From Symsagittifera roscoffensis (lineage: Eukaryota; Xenacoelomorpha; Acoela; Convolutidae), in the NCBI RefSeq assembly GCF_963678635.1, contig NC_087068.1, forward strand, positions 47,197,785 through 47,261,784: DNA of 64,000 nt. Direction: 5' to 3'. The notes below the pieces were generated by a model. The model made no database searches. It was not told the origin of the DNA and saw only the letters and a list, made by a program, of their open reading frames with translations. Shown piece by piece: positions 29,870 through 43,260 of the stretch (positions are counted from its first letter, which is position 1; each line of letters opens with the position of its first letter). The translations under genes and the position numbers were made by a program.

Positions 29870-30705
29870 AAAAATGGAGTGTGGCACTTTACAAAATCAT
29901 GTCGTTTTGCATTGAACGTCACTATTGACTAACGTTTTGCGCTACTTTACAATGTTCAGACCATGTTATAAAGCTCTAAAAACGTTTTTTTTTATTTTTT
30001 TTTTTTGAAATTGAAGTCGTTGATTGTACGCGGTGTGATGGGAAAAACATACAAACGTGTAGAAAATTAACGGAATAGGAATGATCGGAATCATTTGTTC
30101 AAAAAATTAATGTCAGCAAAATATGGTCAAAAAGTTCTGAACAAGAATTTTGAACTACTTTTGGGGAACTGTTTTGCCCAGATAGCGCTAAATTAGCTTA
30201 ATTTTGCCCAAGAAGCGCTACAAAGCTTTCGTTTGAGTGTATTCAAGTTTTCTCAGCATAAACTTATCAGATAACGAACATAGCCAACTGACAGTTGGAA
30301 AAGAGTAACGAACGCAAGGAACAGAAAGAAATGGACTTTTTTTCAGAAACAGTTCATCTTGCGAATTTTAAATAGAAAGTATTTGCCCTAAAGTCTATTA
30401 TTATAGTTATATTTCAGAAATTGTTAATATTTGAATATCCTTTTTATACCCAATTATTAAAAGTTTAGCAACATCACACCGCGTACAAACAACAACTTCA
30501 ATTTCAAAATTAAAAGAAAAACTTTTTAGAGCTTTTTAACATGTTCTGAACATTGTAACCTAGTGCTATACATTAATCAAAGCTGACTTTCAATGCTAAT
30601 GGACATGATTTTCTAAAATATAACATTCCATTTTTTCACCTTTTAAATTCCGCCTCTTTTTTTTCTTTCGCTTGAAATGATACGCTCCGCTTTTTGTCTG
30701 CCTTG
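29870..30705. mobile_element. Palindromic element with long inverted repeats
   Basis: The left arm (about 29870-30050, ending TTGTACGCGGTGTGATG) is the reverse complement of the right arm (about 30474-30640, starting CATCACACCGCGTAC). Shared blocks include ACAATGTTCAGA, AAAGCTCTAAAAA and TTTGAAATTGAAGT. Arms of about 180 bases flank roughly 420 bases of non-coding DNA. In the second and third units the left arm reaches further (GGCAAAGCGGAGCG at about 33552 and 38053), matching 30680-30705 in reverse. This is the structure of a long-TIR non-autonomous DNA transposon. Confidence 0.65.
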
Positions 30706-32439
30706 AAAAAACCTGCTTGATTAAAAATTATAGAAAAATCAGATACACGTCTAATTTTCCTTCATAGTGACCAGTTTGAAATTCTCAAAATGCTTAATAT
30801 TTGTGATCTCTTTTCAACGCAACCTCTGAATTTTAGAAAAAATCAATGTTCTCTGAAACCATGCATCCAAATGCTTGTTCTTTTTTCGGGATTTGGATTT
30901 TAATAAAGAACTATGGAATTCTTACTGTCACAACATATTGTTTTACAAAACCGCATGCATGTTATACTATTTTTTTTCTAGTCATAATGACGATCAATTG
31001 GCAGCCAATTGATCGAGTCATTTTTTGCAACGAGATTTTGATTTTAATGACAACAATTAACTCCTGAAAAAGGGTGATACCTTGAGAATGAAACAAAATA
31101 TTCTACCTGCAAGCAGTGTGCAAAATGGGAGCTTTGAATAGTCTCAAAAGGCCTACTTTGGTATAAACATTGCGCCCTATATTATCAGTTTTCTATTAAC
31201 TTAGCGCAGGCGGACAATTCGTTTCACTTGTTTATCCAATCAAAAACAATTGAACTAACAACACTAAAAGGTCTCAAAAACTATGACTCTGTACTTGATA
31301 TTACATTCTCAGTATTTTTGAAAAAATATTATATTGATTAACACTAAAAATTTTAACCAAAACCTATTTCAGATACTTTGGCGGGGACTGTTGGAGCTTC
31401 AAAACTTCGTTCTGAAGCGAGCAATCTCTTTACTGATTGGACAATTGATTTTTGCGAGCAATCAATTCAATATCAAATCTACGTGCCAAGAAAATTAAAA
31501 AAGGTAGCTTAGGAAAAAACTTTTAGGCTGCTTCCCTGATTATAAAAACGGGGACATTCAGGAAAGCTGCACTTAGCAAGCAAAATTAACAAATAGCAAC
31601 AAATCGCATCTCTTGAATTACAAAAAAAAATATTTAAGAAAACCGCCTTAAAAAATTTTCTGTATGCTAAGATATTAAAAACGAAGCTCTTAGCAAACCT
31701 TCACAGCCTTCTGTGCTCAGCCAATGCTTTCTAATTTATGCTTTTTTAAAATCTTAGTAATAAGCAAAGCCAGGATGCAAATAAAAACCACAAGAGTAGA
31801 ACTTAGTGAGCCCTGTCTCACTGAATAGAAAAAGAATTTTGAAAGATTTACTCTCTTGACGCTATTCAATTTTCGTTTTAAAAAGTTCCAATTTCGTTCT
31901 ACTCTGACGCTATAAAAAGTCTAATAAAACCAAGATTGGCTGTTACTATTTGAAAAACTTTACTATTTTTGTTAGAAATTTTTTAAAAAACTAAATTTTA
32001 AATACGAGTAACAGTCGTTGGAAATGCGTCAGGTATCTTTAAAAAAAAATGGTTATCAAAGTATAACGCATCCTTTTAAATTTCAAAAATTTTTTTGATT
32101 GAAGCTGATTTTATTCCACTTTTACGCTTCATTTTCTGATTTGTTAGTTGAGAACCTATTTTTTTCAACCTTTTAGTGAATGAGTTTGAGATGTACATAA
32201 GACCACTCAAGTGTATCGTTTTTGGAAAGGTAATGTATCATTCATACTAGAGACCCAGCTGCAGCTGGAAGTAATTGTTTATTTTTGAATTTGTTTTTTT
32301 GATGAGAAACAAAATTGGTAATTTAAAAAACACGAGAACTGCGCTTCACCCAAAACCTTGGTTGTTTCTGTAATCAAAACATGGAGGAAGGATTTGTTTT
32401 TAGAATTTGGCTTTTTCCTACAAACAACTTTAGTACAAA

Positions 32440-33260
32440 AATTGTATGTGACAGCTAATACAAGTGGGATTATCTCAACTTTTTCATTTAATTAAAACCA
32501 AAATACCAGGTTTGGGAATGTAGTTTGCAAGACAAGTAAAAAAAATTGCAAAAAACGGTCAAAAAATCTCATAATTTGTTTTTTTTTTCGAACGCATAAC
32601 TTTTTTAGTAAAAAATTGTGCGTAGCCACCACTCATGCAGAGGAGCTTACCATACCCCTTTCTACTCAAAGAAAATAAAATCTCAAATTTGGAGGGGAGA
32701 AAAGTCGAGAAAAGTCAAAATCTTTTTAAAAAAACGATCAAAAAGTCACAAATACGACTTTTCCGATGATTATAACTTTTCTCGTTATAAAATGTGAGCT
32801 TAGCCGCTAAAGCAAGGGAGAATCCAAAACTCGAGTTTTCCGAGGGCATAATTTTTTGTGTAAAAAATTGTGAGCGTAACTGCTTAATCAAGGGAGCTTC
32901 CCAGAACCCGCACTTTCCATTAGAACCACAATCTCAGATTGAGTGGGTAGTTTTCAAAAAAGTCAAAGAAAGAGTTTCAAAAGAGGACAAAATATCGACT
33001 TTTCCGAGAGTAATTAATTTTTGTGTAAAAAAGTGGGCCTAACGGAGCAATGGAGGGGACCTTCCTACAACTCGTTTAAATTATAATCTCAGATTAGGGA
33101 GGATGGTTTTCGAGAAATGTCAATAATTTTCAGAAAACGGTCAAAAAAATTGAAAACTTGACTTTTCTGAGAGCAACAACTACAACCAGCTCTATAAATT
33201 GAACCCAGAATCTCTGATTTGTGAGGATAGTTTTTGAGAAAATGCATAAAATCCGAAAAT
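32440..33260. repeat. Satellite array 2, ~165-bp monomers
   Basis: Same monomer family as at 28.4 kb with fewer copies, in the same position relative to the inverted-repeat element of the second higher-order unit. Confidence 0.75.
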
Positions 33261-34302
33261 ATGTGTCAAATCCCCCAAAAAACACACTTTTTTGAAGGCT
33301 GTATAAAGTGAAGTCAAGTAAAAAGAAACTAAGGAATTAAGCAGACAGACGGTGTTGGGGAAGTAATTATCATTGGCCTTACTCTTTTGAAAAAAGTGAA
33401 AAAATTTTCCAAAGCTTCTCAAAAAAAAATAAAAAAAACTGACCCCAAACATTTTCAAAATACTTGTTTTTATCAAACAGGAATTTCATGTTTTGTAACA
33501 TTTTCAATTTTTCACCTTGTTATTTTGCTCCAGCCCGTATTTTCAAGGTGGAGGCAAAGCGGAGCGTACCAATGCAAGCGAGGGAATATAAAAAAGACGG
33601 AAATAATAAGGTGAAAAAAATAATGAGGCACCTTCTGAAATCATGTCGTTTAGTATTGAAAGTCAGCATTGACTAACGTATAGCATTACGTAACAATGTT
33701 CAAATCATATTGGAAAGCTCTGAAAAAAGGTTTACATTTTGAAATTGAAGTCGTTGTTTGTACGCGGTGTGACGAGAAAGCTATACCAACGTGTAGAAAG
33801 TTAACGAAATAGGAATAATCGAATGTCACCAAAAACTAAACCAAAATTTCTGAAAAACTTCAAACTTTTCTTTCACAATAATTTTGAAAGTTTTTTGGGA
33901 AACTGTTTTGCCCAGATAGCGCTAAATTAGCTAAGTTTTTGCTCAAGAAGCGCTACAAAGTTTTTGTTTGAGTAAAATTTTTCTCAGCATAAAATTATTA
34001 GATAACGAACATAGCCAACTTACAGTTGGGAAAGAGTAACGAGCGCAAGGAAACAGAAAAAAATTTCACTTGTTTTTTTCAAACAAGTCTACCTGCGAAT
34101 TACAAAGAAAAAGTATTTGCCCTAAAATCTCTATGAATTTCACGAACAATTTGTTTGATCCTTTTTCGATAAAAATACGAGAAAACTGGACCAATATTTA
34201 AAATTTCTATTTCGCTGGATAATCTAATAATTAAATTCCATTTCGAAATTAGAAGTCGATCACGTTTTTTGTTACCCTACATTTTTGCTGTTTTTCCTTT
34301 AG

Positions 34303-34370
34303 GCCCACAATATGTGGGCAGACGCCATTAAGCATTTGGATGAAAAAGAAGGCTTAAACTTACACGTTCG
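34303..34370 (+). other. Exon-like block conserved among array units
   Basis: A polypyrimidine run and AG at 34301-34302 precede 68 bases that read HNMWADAIKHLDEKEGLN in one open frame and end at a GT donor-like site (CG/GTAATT). The start of the block (CAATGTGGGCAGACGCCATTA) recurs after the same TTTAG at about 38867, 40180 and 42518, where the open frame is shorter. It may be a captured exon; no gene is recognised. Confidence 0.3.
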
Positions 34371-36639
34371 GTAATTTTTCTTACTAAGATCTCAAAATGA
34401 ACCGATTAGATTTCATATGGCTCAAACTCTCACTCAAAACAACTGCTGAACATTTATACAACAATTTTTCAACCAATTTATCAATATAATGCTCTAACAC
34501 ATAGAAGTGTCAATAAAACTAAACTAGTTAAAATTGATACTTTGAAGCTGCTATGATTTGCAAAAGATTTGCTTTATGAGAAAACTGAACACCACAGCAA
34601 ACACTGATAGCTTAGAGAGTTGTATATTAAAAAAAATAAAACAATGGTCAAAAATATATAAAAGCAACACTTTTTTTTATTTACTAATTAATACTACTTA
34701 ATCAGCGATCAAAAAAATTTTGACATATTTTCAAATAGCAAAACGAAATGAAGTGACAAAAAAGAAACGGCTCAAAAACAGGGTTGATTGAAAATTAATC
34801 TAAATCGGTATGCATTAAACAACAGATAGTGAGACTTGTAAAACTAATGAACCTTTTATTTAAAGATTTTGGTGGCCAAAAAAAGAACTGTTTTGTAAAC
34901 TGTTTGCTCATGAAGACAGTTTAACTACTAACTTTTAACATTTTAAGCCAGTTTTTGCCTTCTTGTTATAAATTTTATTGCAATTTGTATCTTTTATGCG
35001 CCACTAAAACATCTTAACAACTACGATAAACGTCTAATTGTATTTCATAATGACCAATTTGAAATTCTCAAGATGCTTTATATTTATGATCTCCTTTCAA
35101 CACAATCTCTAAAATTTGGAATAAAAATCAGTTTTCTCTGAAACATGCGTCCAAGCACTCGTTCTTTTTCAAGATTTTGATATAAAAAGAACTATTGAAT
35201 TCTTACCGACACAAAATATTATTTTATAGAACCGCATGCATGTTATTATTTGTTTTTTTTTGCTACACTTAATGATGATCAATTAGCAGCCAATTGATGA
35301 GCCATTTTTTCGAGATTTTGATTTTAATAAAAACTATTGAAACCTGAAAACGCCGATGCCTTGAGGTTGAAATAAAATAATTAACCTGCAAGCAGCACTT
35401 GCAAAGTGGGGGCTTTGAATATTCCCAATTGGGCTACTTTGAGATAGACATTGCGCCCTATATAATCAGTTTCCTATTAACTTAGCGCAGGCGGACAATT
35501 CGTTTCTTTTGTTTATCCAATCAAAAACAATTGAACTAACAACACTAAAAGGTCTCAAAAACTATGACTCTGTACTTGATATTACATTATTACATTCTCA
35601 GTATTTTTGAAAAAATATTATATTGATTAACACTAAAAATTTTAACCAAAACCTATTTCAGATACTTTGACGGGGACTGTTGGAGCTTCAAAACTTCGTT
35701 CTGAAGCGAGCAATCTCTTTACTGATTGAAGAATTGATTTTTTCGAGCAATCAATTCAATATCAAATTCATTCTACAAGTCATTTAGAAAAAAAATAACT
35801 TAGAAAGTCAAACTTCATTTAATTAAATTTTCGGTCTCTCTTAAACGTGCCAAGAAAATTAAAAATGGTAATTTAGGAAAAAAATAGGCTGCGTCCCTGA
35901 TTATAAAAGCAGGGACATCCAGGAAAAATGCACTTAGCAAACACAATGAACAAACGACAACAAATCGCGAACAACGAAAACAAGAATAGAGCGTAGTGTG
36001 CCCTGTCTCACTGAATAGAAAATAATTTTGAAAGATTTGCAGTTTTGACGTTATTCAATTCTTGTTTCCAAAAAAAAAACATTTCGATTTCGTTCTACTT
36101 TGACGCTATAAAAAGTGTAATTAAACAAAGAATGTCTGCTACTGTTCTTGCCATGTTTGAAAAACTTAAATAATTTTGTTAGACATTTTTGAAGAAACTA
36201 ACAATTAAATACGAGTAACAGTCAGCAGAGAACAAAATTTAAAATTTTGCCATCTTTGGAAAACCGTCAGATAATTTTAGGAAAAGAAAAATAAGTGGTT
36301 ATCAAAGCATAACGCATACTTTAAATTAAAAAAAAATTTTTTGATTGAAACTGATTCAATTCCACTTTTACGCTCCATTTTTTTATTTGTTAGTTGAGTG
36401 AAATAATTTGAGATGTACATAAAACGGCTCAAGTGTACCACTATTGGGAGGGTATCATATCATTCTTACTAGAGGCCCAGCTGAAGCTGGAGGTACCTGT
36501 TTGATATTTTTGAGTTTTTTTTGATGAGTAATGAAATGGGTAATTTGAAAACACGAGAATTGTTTTCACCCAAAACTTTAGTTGTTTCTGAAATAAAAAC
36601 ATGGAGGAACGATTTATTTTAGAATTTGGTTTTTTCCTA

Positions 36640-37745
36640 CAGACAACTTCTTTAACAGAAAAATTGTACGTCACAGCTTATCTCAACCTTCTCTTTATAA
36701 TTAAACCCAAAATATAGAGTTTGGGAATATAGTTTGCAAGACAAGTAGAAAAAAATTGCAAGAAACGATAAAAAAATCTCATAAATTGTTTTTTTTTTGA
36801 GGGCGTAACTTTTTCAGTAAAAAAAAAATGCGCCTAGCTAATCATGCAGGGAAGCTTCCCACAACCCGTTCTACCTATTGAAACTGAAACCTCAGATTTG
36901 GAGTGGGGTTGTTTTTGAGAAAAGTCAAGATTTTTAAAACAACCATCAAAAGTCACAAATATGAGTTTTCCGAGGGTCATAACTTTTCTCGTTATAAAAT
37001 TTGAACTTAGCCGCTGAAGCAAGGGAGGCTCGAAAACTCGTTTCAAAAAACGGTCAAAACTTGGAAAACTTGACTTTTCCGAGGGTCATAAATTTTTGTT
37101 TAAAAAATTTTGGACTTAAAAGCTAGTTAAAGAGAGCCTCTGACAACCTATTCTAACCATTGAAACCAATTTCTCAAATTTTGGAGTGTAATTTTCGAAA
37201 AAGTCAAAAAGTTACAAAAAACGGTCAAACATTTGAAAACTTGACTGTTCCGAGGTTCATTACTTTTTGTGTAAGAATTTTTGGGCGTAACTGCTTATGC
37301 AGGGGAGCTTCCGATAACCAGTTTTACCAATTATAAACACAGTCAGAGGGTAGTGATTTGAGAGGGTAGTGTTCGAAAAAATCAAAGTTTCAAAAAACGA
37401 CAAAAAAAATAGTTTTTTTTTCCGAGGGGCATAAATTTGTGCAAAAATATCAGGGCATAACCGCTTAGACAGGGGAGCTTCCCAAAACTCGTTTTACCCA
37501 TTTAAATTATAATCTCAAATTAGGGAGAATGGTTTTCGAAAAAAAACACTAAGTTTCAAGAAACGGTCATAAAAATTGAAAGTTTGACTTTTCTGAGGCC
37601 AATAACTTTGTGTTGAGAAAATTGGGCCGAGCCAATTCTGCAGGGGAGCTTCCTACAACCCGTTCTATACATTGAAATTAGAATCTCAGACTTGGGAGGG
37701 AAGTTTTCGAGAAAAAGTATTACACCCAAAACTATGGGTCAAACC
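36640..37745. repeat. Satellite array 3, ~165-bp monomers
   Basis: Third block of the monomer family. It ends at the C-rich and (CA)n simple repeat at about 37746-37783. Confidence 0.75.
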
Positions 37746-37783
37746 CCCCCCCCCTCCCCCCCCCCCCACACACACACACACAT
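37746..37783. repeat. Poly-C tract and (CA)n microsatellite
   Basis: Two C runs split by a T, followed by about seven CA units. Length in such tracts is often unreliable in assemblies. Confidence 0.9.
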
Positions 37784-38780
37784 TCTTTTTCAAAGGCTGT
37801 AGAAAGTGGGGTAAGATAAAAATAAAAACAATTAACCAGACAGACAGGCTAGAGAAAGTACTTCCCAATGGTACTACTTTTTCGAAAATCGGCTGTGTAG
37901 GAAAGTGTGAAAAGATTTTCCAAAGCGTCTCAAAAAAATAAAAAACCGACCCCACACACTTTCATAATACCTGTTTTTATCAAACAGGAATTTCATGTTT
38001 TCTAAGCATTTTCAATTTTTCACCTTTTTAATTTGCTCAAGTCCGTATTTTCAAAGCAGTGGCAAAGCGGAGCGTACCATTGCAAGCGAGGGGATAGAAC
38101 AGAGTTGGAATTAACAGTGTGAAAAAAACTGGAATGTGGCACTGTATAAAATCATGTCGTTTAGCATTAAAAGTCAGCATTGACTAACGTATGTATAGCA
38201 CTACGTTACAATGTTCAGACCATGTTAAAAAGCAATGGAAAGGTTTTTCTTTTATTTTTGAAATTTGATTCGTTGTTTGTACGCGATTTGATGAGAAAAC
38301 TATACAAACGTACAGAAAGTTAACGAAATAGGAATAATCGAAATCATTTGTTCAAAAAATGAATGTCAGCAAAAACTGAACAAAAATTTCTGAAAAAAAA
38401 CGTCATAATTTTCTTTCACAATAATTTTGAATTATTTTCGGAAAACTGTTTCGCCCAGATTGCGTTTGATTAGCTAAACTTTTGCCCAAGAAGCGCTATA
38501 AAGTTTTCGTTTACGTGTAATCAAATTTTCTCAGCATAAAATTATCAGACAACGAACTTAGCCAACTGACAGTTGGGAAAGAGCAACAAACGCAAATAAA
38601 CAGAAAAAAAAAACTGACTTCTTTTTTTTTCCAAACAACTTAACTTACGAAATTTAAAGAAAAAGTATTTGCCCTGAAATCTCTTTGAATTTCACGAACA
38701 AATTATGTTCGATCCTTTTTCGATAAAATTAACCCAATTTGAGACAACTGGAGCAATGTTTGAAATTTCTATTTTTCTGC

Positions 38781-41404
38781 ATAATCTGATTATTAAAATC
38801 CATTTCGAAATTAGAAATCGATCGCGTTTTTGTCACCTTCTAACTTTTTTGCTGTTTTTTCTTTAGGCCGACAATGTGGGCAGACGCCATTAAGCCGAAT
38901 ACAAAAAAAACGCGATAATAAATATTAATACAAAGCAAAGAACGAGCAAGCTTAACCTCAAAACACCACAAACAAACTCGAAATTTTTTTTTTGAAATAA
39001 TCATCACTTTTTGTCGTTCAAACAACACCAAATTAGTTGGCTGAGCCGAAACTATTTTTTGTTTAAAAAATACATGTTTTTTTTCTGAGAAAATGTATAA
39101 ATACAAAACAAAGAACAAGCTAATTTAACCTCAAAACACTACACACAAACTTGATTATTTTTTATGAATTAATGATCACTTTTTGTCGTTCAAACAACAC
39201 CAAATTAGTTGACTAAGCCGAAACAATTTTTTGTTTTAAAAATAAAAAAAGTCATAAATTATTTAGAATCTGATTGGTTAAATTGACAGTTAATCCGGAC
39301 GCGCCTGTCATTTATAATAGGTTTTGTTTATATCAAAAAAATTCTATAACCCGACAATAATTAGCAGACAAATGATAATCCGAGTGGTCAGTTTTTCCCG
39401 CACTATTTTTTGAAACTTTTCTCGCCGAATCGAAACTTTCACTGTATATCAGGATCATTTTTTCAACAGCACTTTTCTCGCAAAACATAGAAAAAGTTAA
39501 CGAAGCCAGAAATCAAACCTCGCAATTATATTTAAAAAATATCAAACCAAACTGAAAAGTTGTACTAGACGGAAATTATCTTCGTTCATTATCTTTTCAT
39601 TCACATTTCATCATGCCTGCTACTGATAAAACTGGTCATAGCGCGATCTTTCCGTCTTGAGACTTCAAGAATTTCGGAATCAATCTTCTAAAATTGCAAA
39701 ACGGTGATATAGGTACATCACCAAAGCATGCAGAACGAAATGGCTGAAGAACAAAATTATCATCACCACCAAAAATAATTGTAGAGGGACATATTGTTCA
39801 AATTTGTCCACAAGCAATTTCACGTAGCAATTTTACTCCAGCGTCTGTCGATTCAAAATAAGGGAGCTCTGTTAGATCGGGCATTTCTGATAGAAGGTGC
39901 GACATAAGGTCTGCCAATTTAACTGAGATCCGTTGTTCAGATGTTTTGTCGCAGTTATCTAGGTCCGACCTGATTATAATAGATTTGATGATAAATTGAG
40001 TTCCACAGTTTAATGTTATAAAGCACATTTTACATCCTGCCTGGTACTCCCTTTTGGGGGTGTTTAGTTCTTTCAATTTAAGCTTCCTTAGCATAATCTG
40101 ATTATTAAAATCCATTTCGAAATTAGAAATCGATCGCGTTTTTGTCACCTTCTAACTTTTTTGCTGTTTTTACTTTAGGCCGACAATGTGGGCAGACGCC
40201 ATTAAGCCGAATACAAAAAAAACGCGATAATAAATATTAATACAAAGCAAAGAACGAGCAAGCTTAACCTCAAAACACCACAAACAAACTCGAAATTTTT
40301 TTTTTGAAATAATCATCACTTTTTGTCGTTCAAACAACACCAAATTAGTTGGCTGAGCCGAAACTATTTTTTGTTTAAAAAATACATGTTTTTTTTCTGA
40401 GAAAATGTATAAATACAAAACAAAGAACAAGCTAATTTAACCTCAAAACACTACACACAAACTTGATTATTTTTTATGAATTAATGATCACTTTTTGTCG
40501 TTCAAACAACACCAAATTAGTTGACTAAGCCGAAACAATTTTTTGTTTTAAAAATAAAAAAAGTCATAAATTATTTAGAATCTGATTGGTTAAATTGACA
40601 GTTAATCCGGACGCGCCTGTCATTTATAATAGGTTTTGTTTATATCAAAAAAATTCTATAACCCGACAATAATTAGCAGACAAATGATAATCCGAGTGGT
40701 CAGTTTTTCCCGCACTATTTTTTGAAACTTTTCTCGCCGAATCGAAACTTTCACTGTATATCAGGATCATTTTTTCAACAGCACTTTTCTCGCAAAACAT
40801 AGAAAAAGTTAACGAAGCCAGAAATCAAACCTCGCAATTATATTTAAAAAATATCAAACCAAACTGAAAAGTTGTACTAGACGGAAATTATCTTCGTTCA
40901 TTATCTTTTCATTCACATTTCATCATGCCTGCTACTGATAAAACTGGTCATAGCGCGATCTTTCCGTCTTGAGACTTCAAGAATTTCGGAATCAATCTTC
41001 TAAAATTGCAAAACGGTGATATAGGTACATCACCAAAGCATGCAGAACGAAATGGCTGAAGAACAAAATTATCATCACCACCAAAAATAATTGTAGAGGG
41101 ACATATTGTTCAAATTTGTCCACAAGCAATTCCACGTAGCAATTTTACTCCAGCGTCTGTCGATTCAAAATAAGGGAGCTCTGTTAGATCGGGCATTTCT
41201 GATAGAAGGTGCGACATAAGGTCTGCCAATTTAACTGAGATCCGTTGTTCAGATGTTTTGTCGCAGTTATCTAGGTCCGACCTGATTATAATAGATTTGA
41301 TGATAAATTGAGTTCCACAGTTTAATGTTATAAAGCACATTTTACATCCTGCCTGGTACTCCCTTTTGGGGGTGTTTAGTTCTTTCAATTTAAGCTTCCT
41401 TAGT
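38781..41404. repeat. 1312-bp near-identical tandem duplication
   Basis: The block 38781-40092 is repeated at 40093-41404 with only a few visible substitutions (for example CAATTTCACG against CAATTCCACG). The junction is sharp: GCTTCCTTAG runs straight into CATAATCTGATT at 40092/40093. Each copy contains an internal two-unit repeat (about 171-base period) around TTTTTGTCGTTCAAACAACA and the conserved minus-strand reading frame ending near its right edge. Confidence 0.9.
39798..40148 (-). pseudogene. Truncated copy of the array-encoded 112-aa frame
   Basis: The C-terminal about 100 residues match the frames at 41110 and 44742. The N-terminal part is replaced by duplication-junction sequence and has no ATG of its own. 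See 41110-41448. Confidence 0.45.
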
Positions 41405-41602
41405 GAAAACGCAGAACCAGCTGAGGTTGTGAGCCAAAAGCAGTACACTAAGTTCGTAGTTTTCTTGGCGTTGGTTGAAATTTCTTTTCACTTTCGCATA
41501 CCATACCGCCAGTGCTAAAATTGACGAGCAGGGCATGTCGACTGACCAAGATGCTTCTCCATGAATTGATGACAATCCCGATTTGTTGTTGTTCCAAAGC
41601 AC
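41110..41602 (-). pseudogene. Array-encoded reading frames, copy 2 (unknown protein, frame break)
   Basis: Two overlapping minus-strand frames (41390-41602 then 41110-41448) look like one protein split by a frameshift or a missed splice. The first contains HGEASWSVDMPCSS and NFNQRQENYELS. The second contains YQAGCKMCFITLNCGTQFI and MSHLLSEMPDLTELPYFES. They are preserved almost unchanged in the copy at 44742-45234. Composition is coding-like, but no family is recognised. It may be an exon of a captured host gene rather than a functional gene. Confidence 0.4.
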
Positions 41603-43260
41603 TTCGATTAAGGTTCTTTGCTTAGCGTTATCTTCAACTAAAGGATGTTTTCTAGAAGTACTAAACCTAATCTTCAGCTTTACATAATATTAATAAAAGT
41701 GAGTTTGAATCAACTATTTATCTTTCCCTAGTTAATTTAGCCCAATCTCTTTTTATACTGATACTTTTAAGCGTGCTTAATCAATTGTTTACATCATGTC
41801 AATCTAACAACAACAAGTATGCATAAGTGGAATAGGAACTTTAATTAGCATTGAAATTTAGCTTTGACTAGCGTATAGCACTACGTTACAATGTTCCGAC
41901 CATGTTAAAAAGCTCTAAAAAGGTTTTTCTTTTATTTTTGAAATTTGATTCGTTGTTTGTACGCAATGTGATGAGAAAACTACACAAACGTACAGAAAGT
42001 TAACGAAAAAGGAATAATCGAAATCATTTGTTGAAAAAATGAGTGTCAGCAAAAACTGAACAAAAATTTCCGAAAAAAAAATTCAAAATTTTCTTTCACA
42101 ATAAATTCGAAAAATTTTTGGAAAATCGTTTTTCCCGTTTTGCTAAATTAGCAAAAATTTTGCCCAAGAAGCGCTACAAAGTTTTCGTTAATCAAATTTT
42201 TCTCAGCATAAATTTATCAGATAACAAACATAGCTAACTGACACGCAAAGAAACATTAAAAAACTGACTGGTTCTTTGTCCAAACAATTCAACTTGCTAA
42301 TTTTAAAGAAAAAGCATTTGCCCTAGAATCTCTTTGAACTTCACGAACAAAATATGTTTGATCTTTTTTCGATAAAATTAACCCAATTTGAGACAACTGG
42401 AGCAATGTTTAAAATTTCTATTTTTCTGCATAATCTCATTATTAAAATCCAATTCGAAATTAGAAATCGATCGCGTTTTTGTCACCTTTTAACTTTTTTT
42501 GCAGTTTTTTATTTAGGCCGACAATGTGGGCAGACGCCATTAGGCCGAATACAAAAAAACGCGATAATAATTATTAATACAAAGCAAAGAACGAGCAAGC
42601 TTAACCTCAAAACACCACAAACAAACTCGAAATTTTTTTTTTGAAATAATCATCACTTTTTGTCGTTCAAACAACACCAAATTAGTTGGCTCAGCCGAAA
42701 ATATTTGTTGTTTAAAAAATACATTTTTTTTAATGAGAAAATGTATAAATACAAAAAAAAGAACAAGCTAATTTAACCTCAAAACACTACACACAAACTT
42801 GATTATTTTTTATGAATTAATGATCACTTTTTGTCGTTCAAACAACACCAAATTAGTTGACTAAGCCGAAACAATTTTTTGTTTTAAAAATAAAAAAAGC
42901 CATAAATTATTTAGAATCTGATTGGTTAAATTGACAGTTAATCCGGACGCGCCTGTCATTTATAATAGGTTTTGTTTATATCAAAAAAATTCTATAACCC
43001 GACAATAATTAGCAGACAAATGATAATCCGAGTGGTCAGTTTTTCCCGCACAATTTTTTGAAACTTTTCTCGCCGAATCGAAACTTTCACTGTATATCAG
43101 GATCATTTTTTCAACAGCACTTTTCTCGCAAAACATAGAAAAAGTTAACGAAGCCAGAAATCAAACCTCGCAATTATATTTAAAAAATATCAAACCAAAC
43201 TGAAAAGTTGTACTAGACGGAAATTATCTTCGTTCATTATCTTTTCATTCACATTTCATC

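Noticed and set aside
37672..37955. Frames through the poly-C/(CA)n tract encoding Pro or Gly/Val runs
   Set aside because: Simple-sequence artefact inside satellite DNA.
38840..40430. Two identical 86-92 codon minus-strand frames in the 1312-bp duplication
   Set aside because: Identity reflects the DNA duplication; the frame covers non-coding internal repeats and has no domain.
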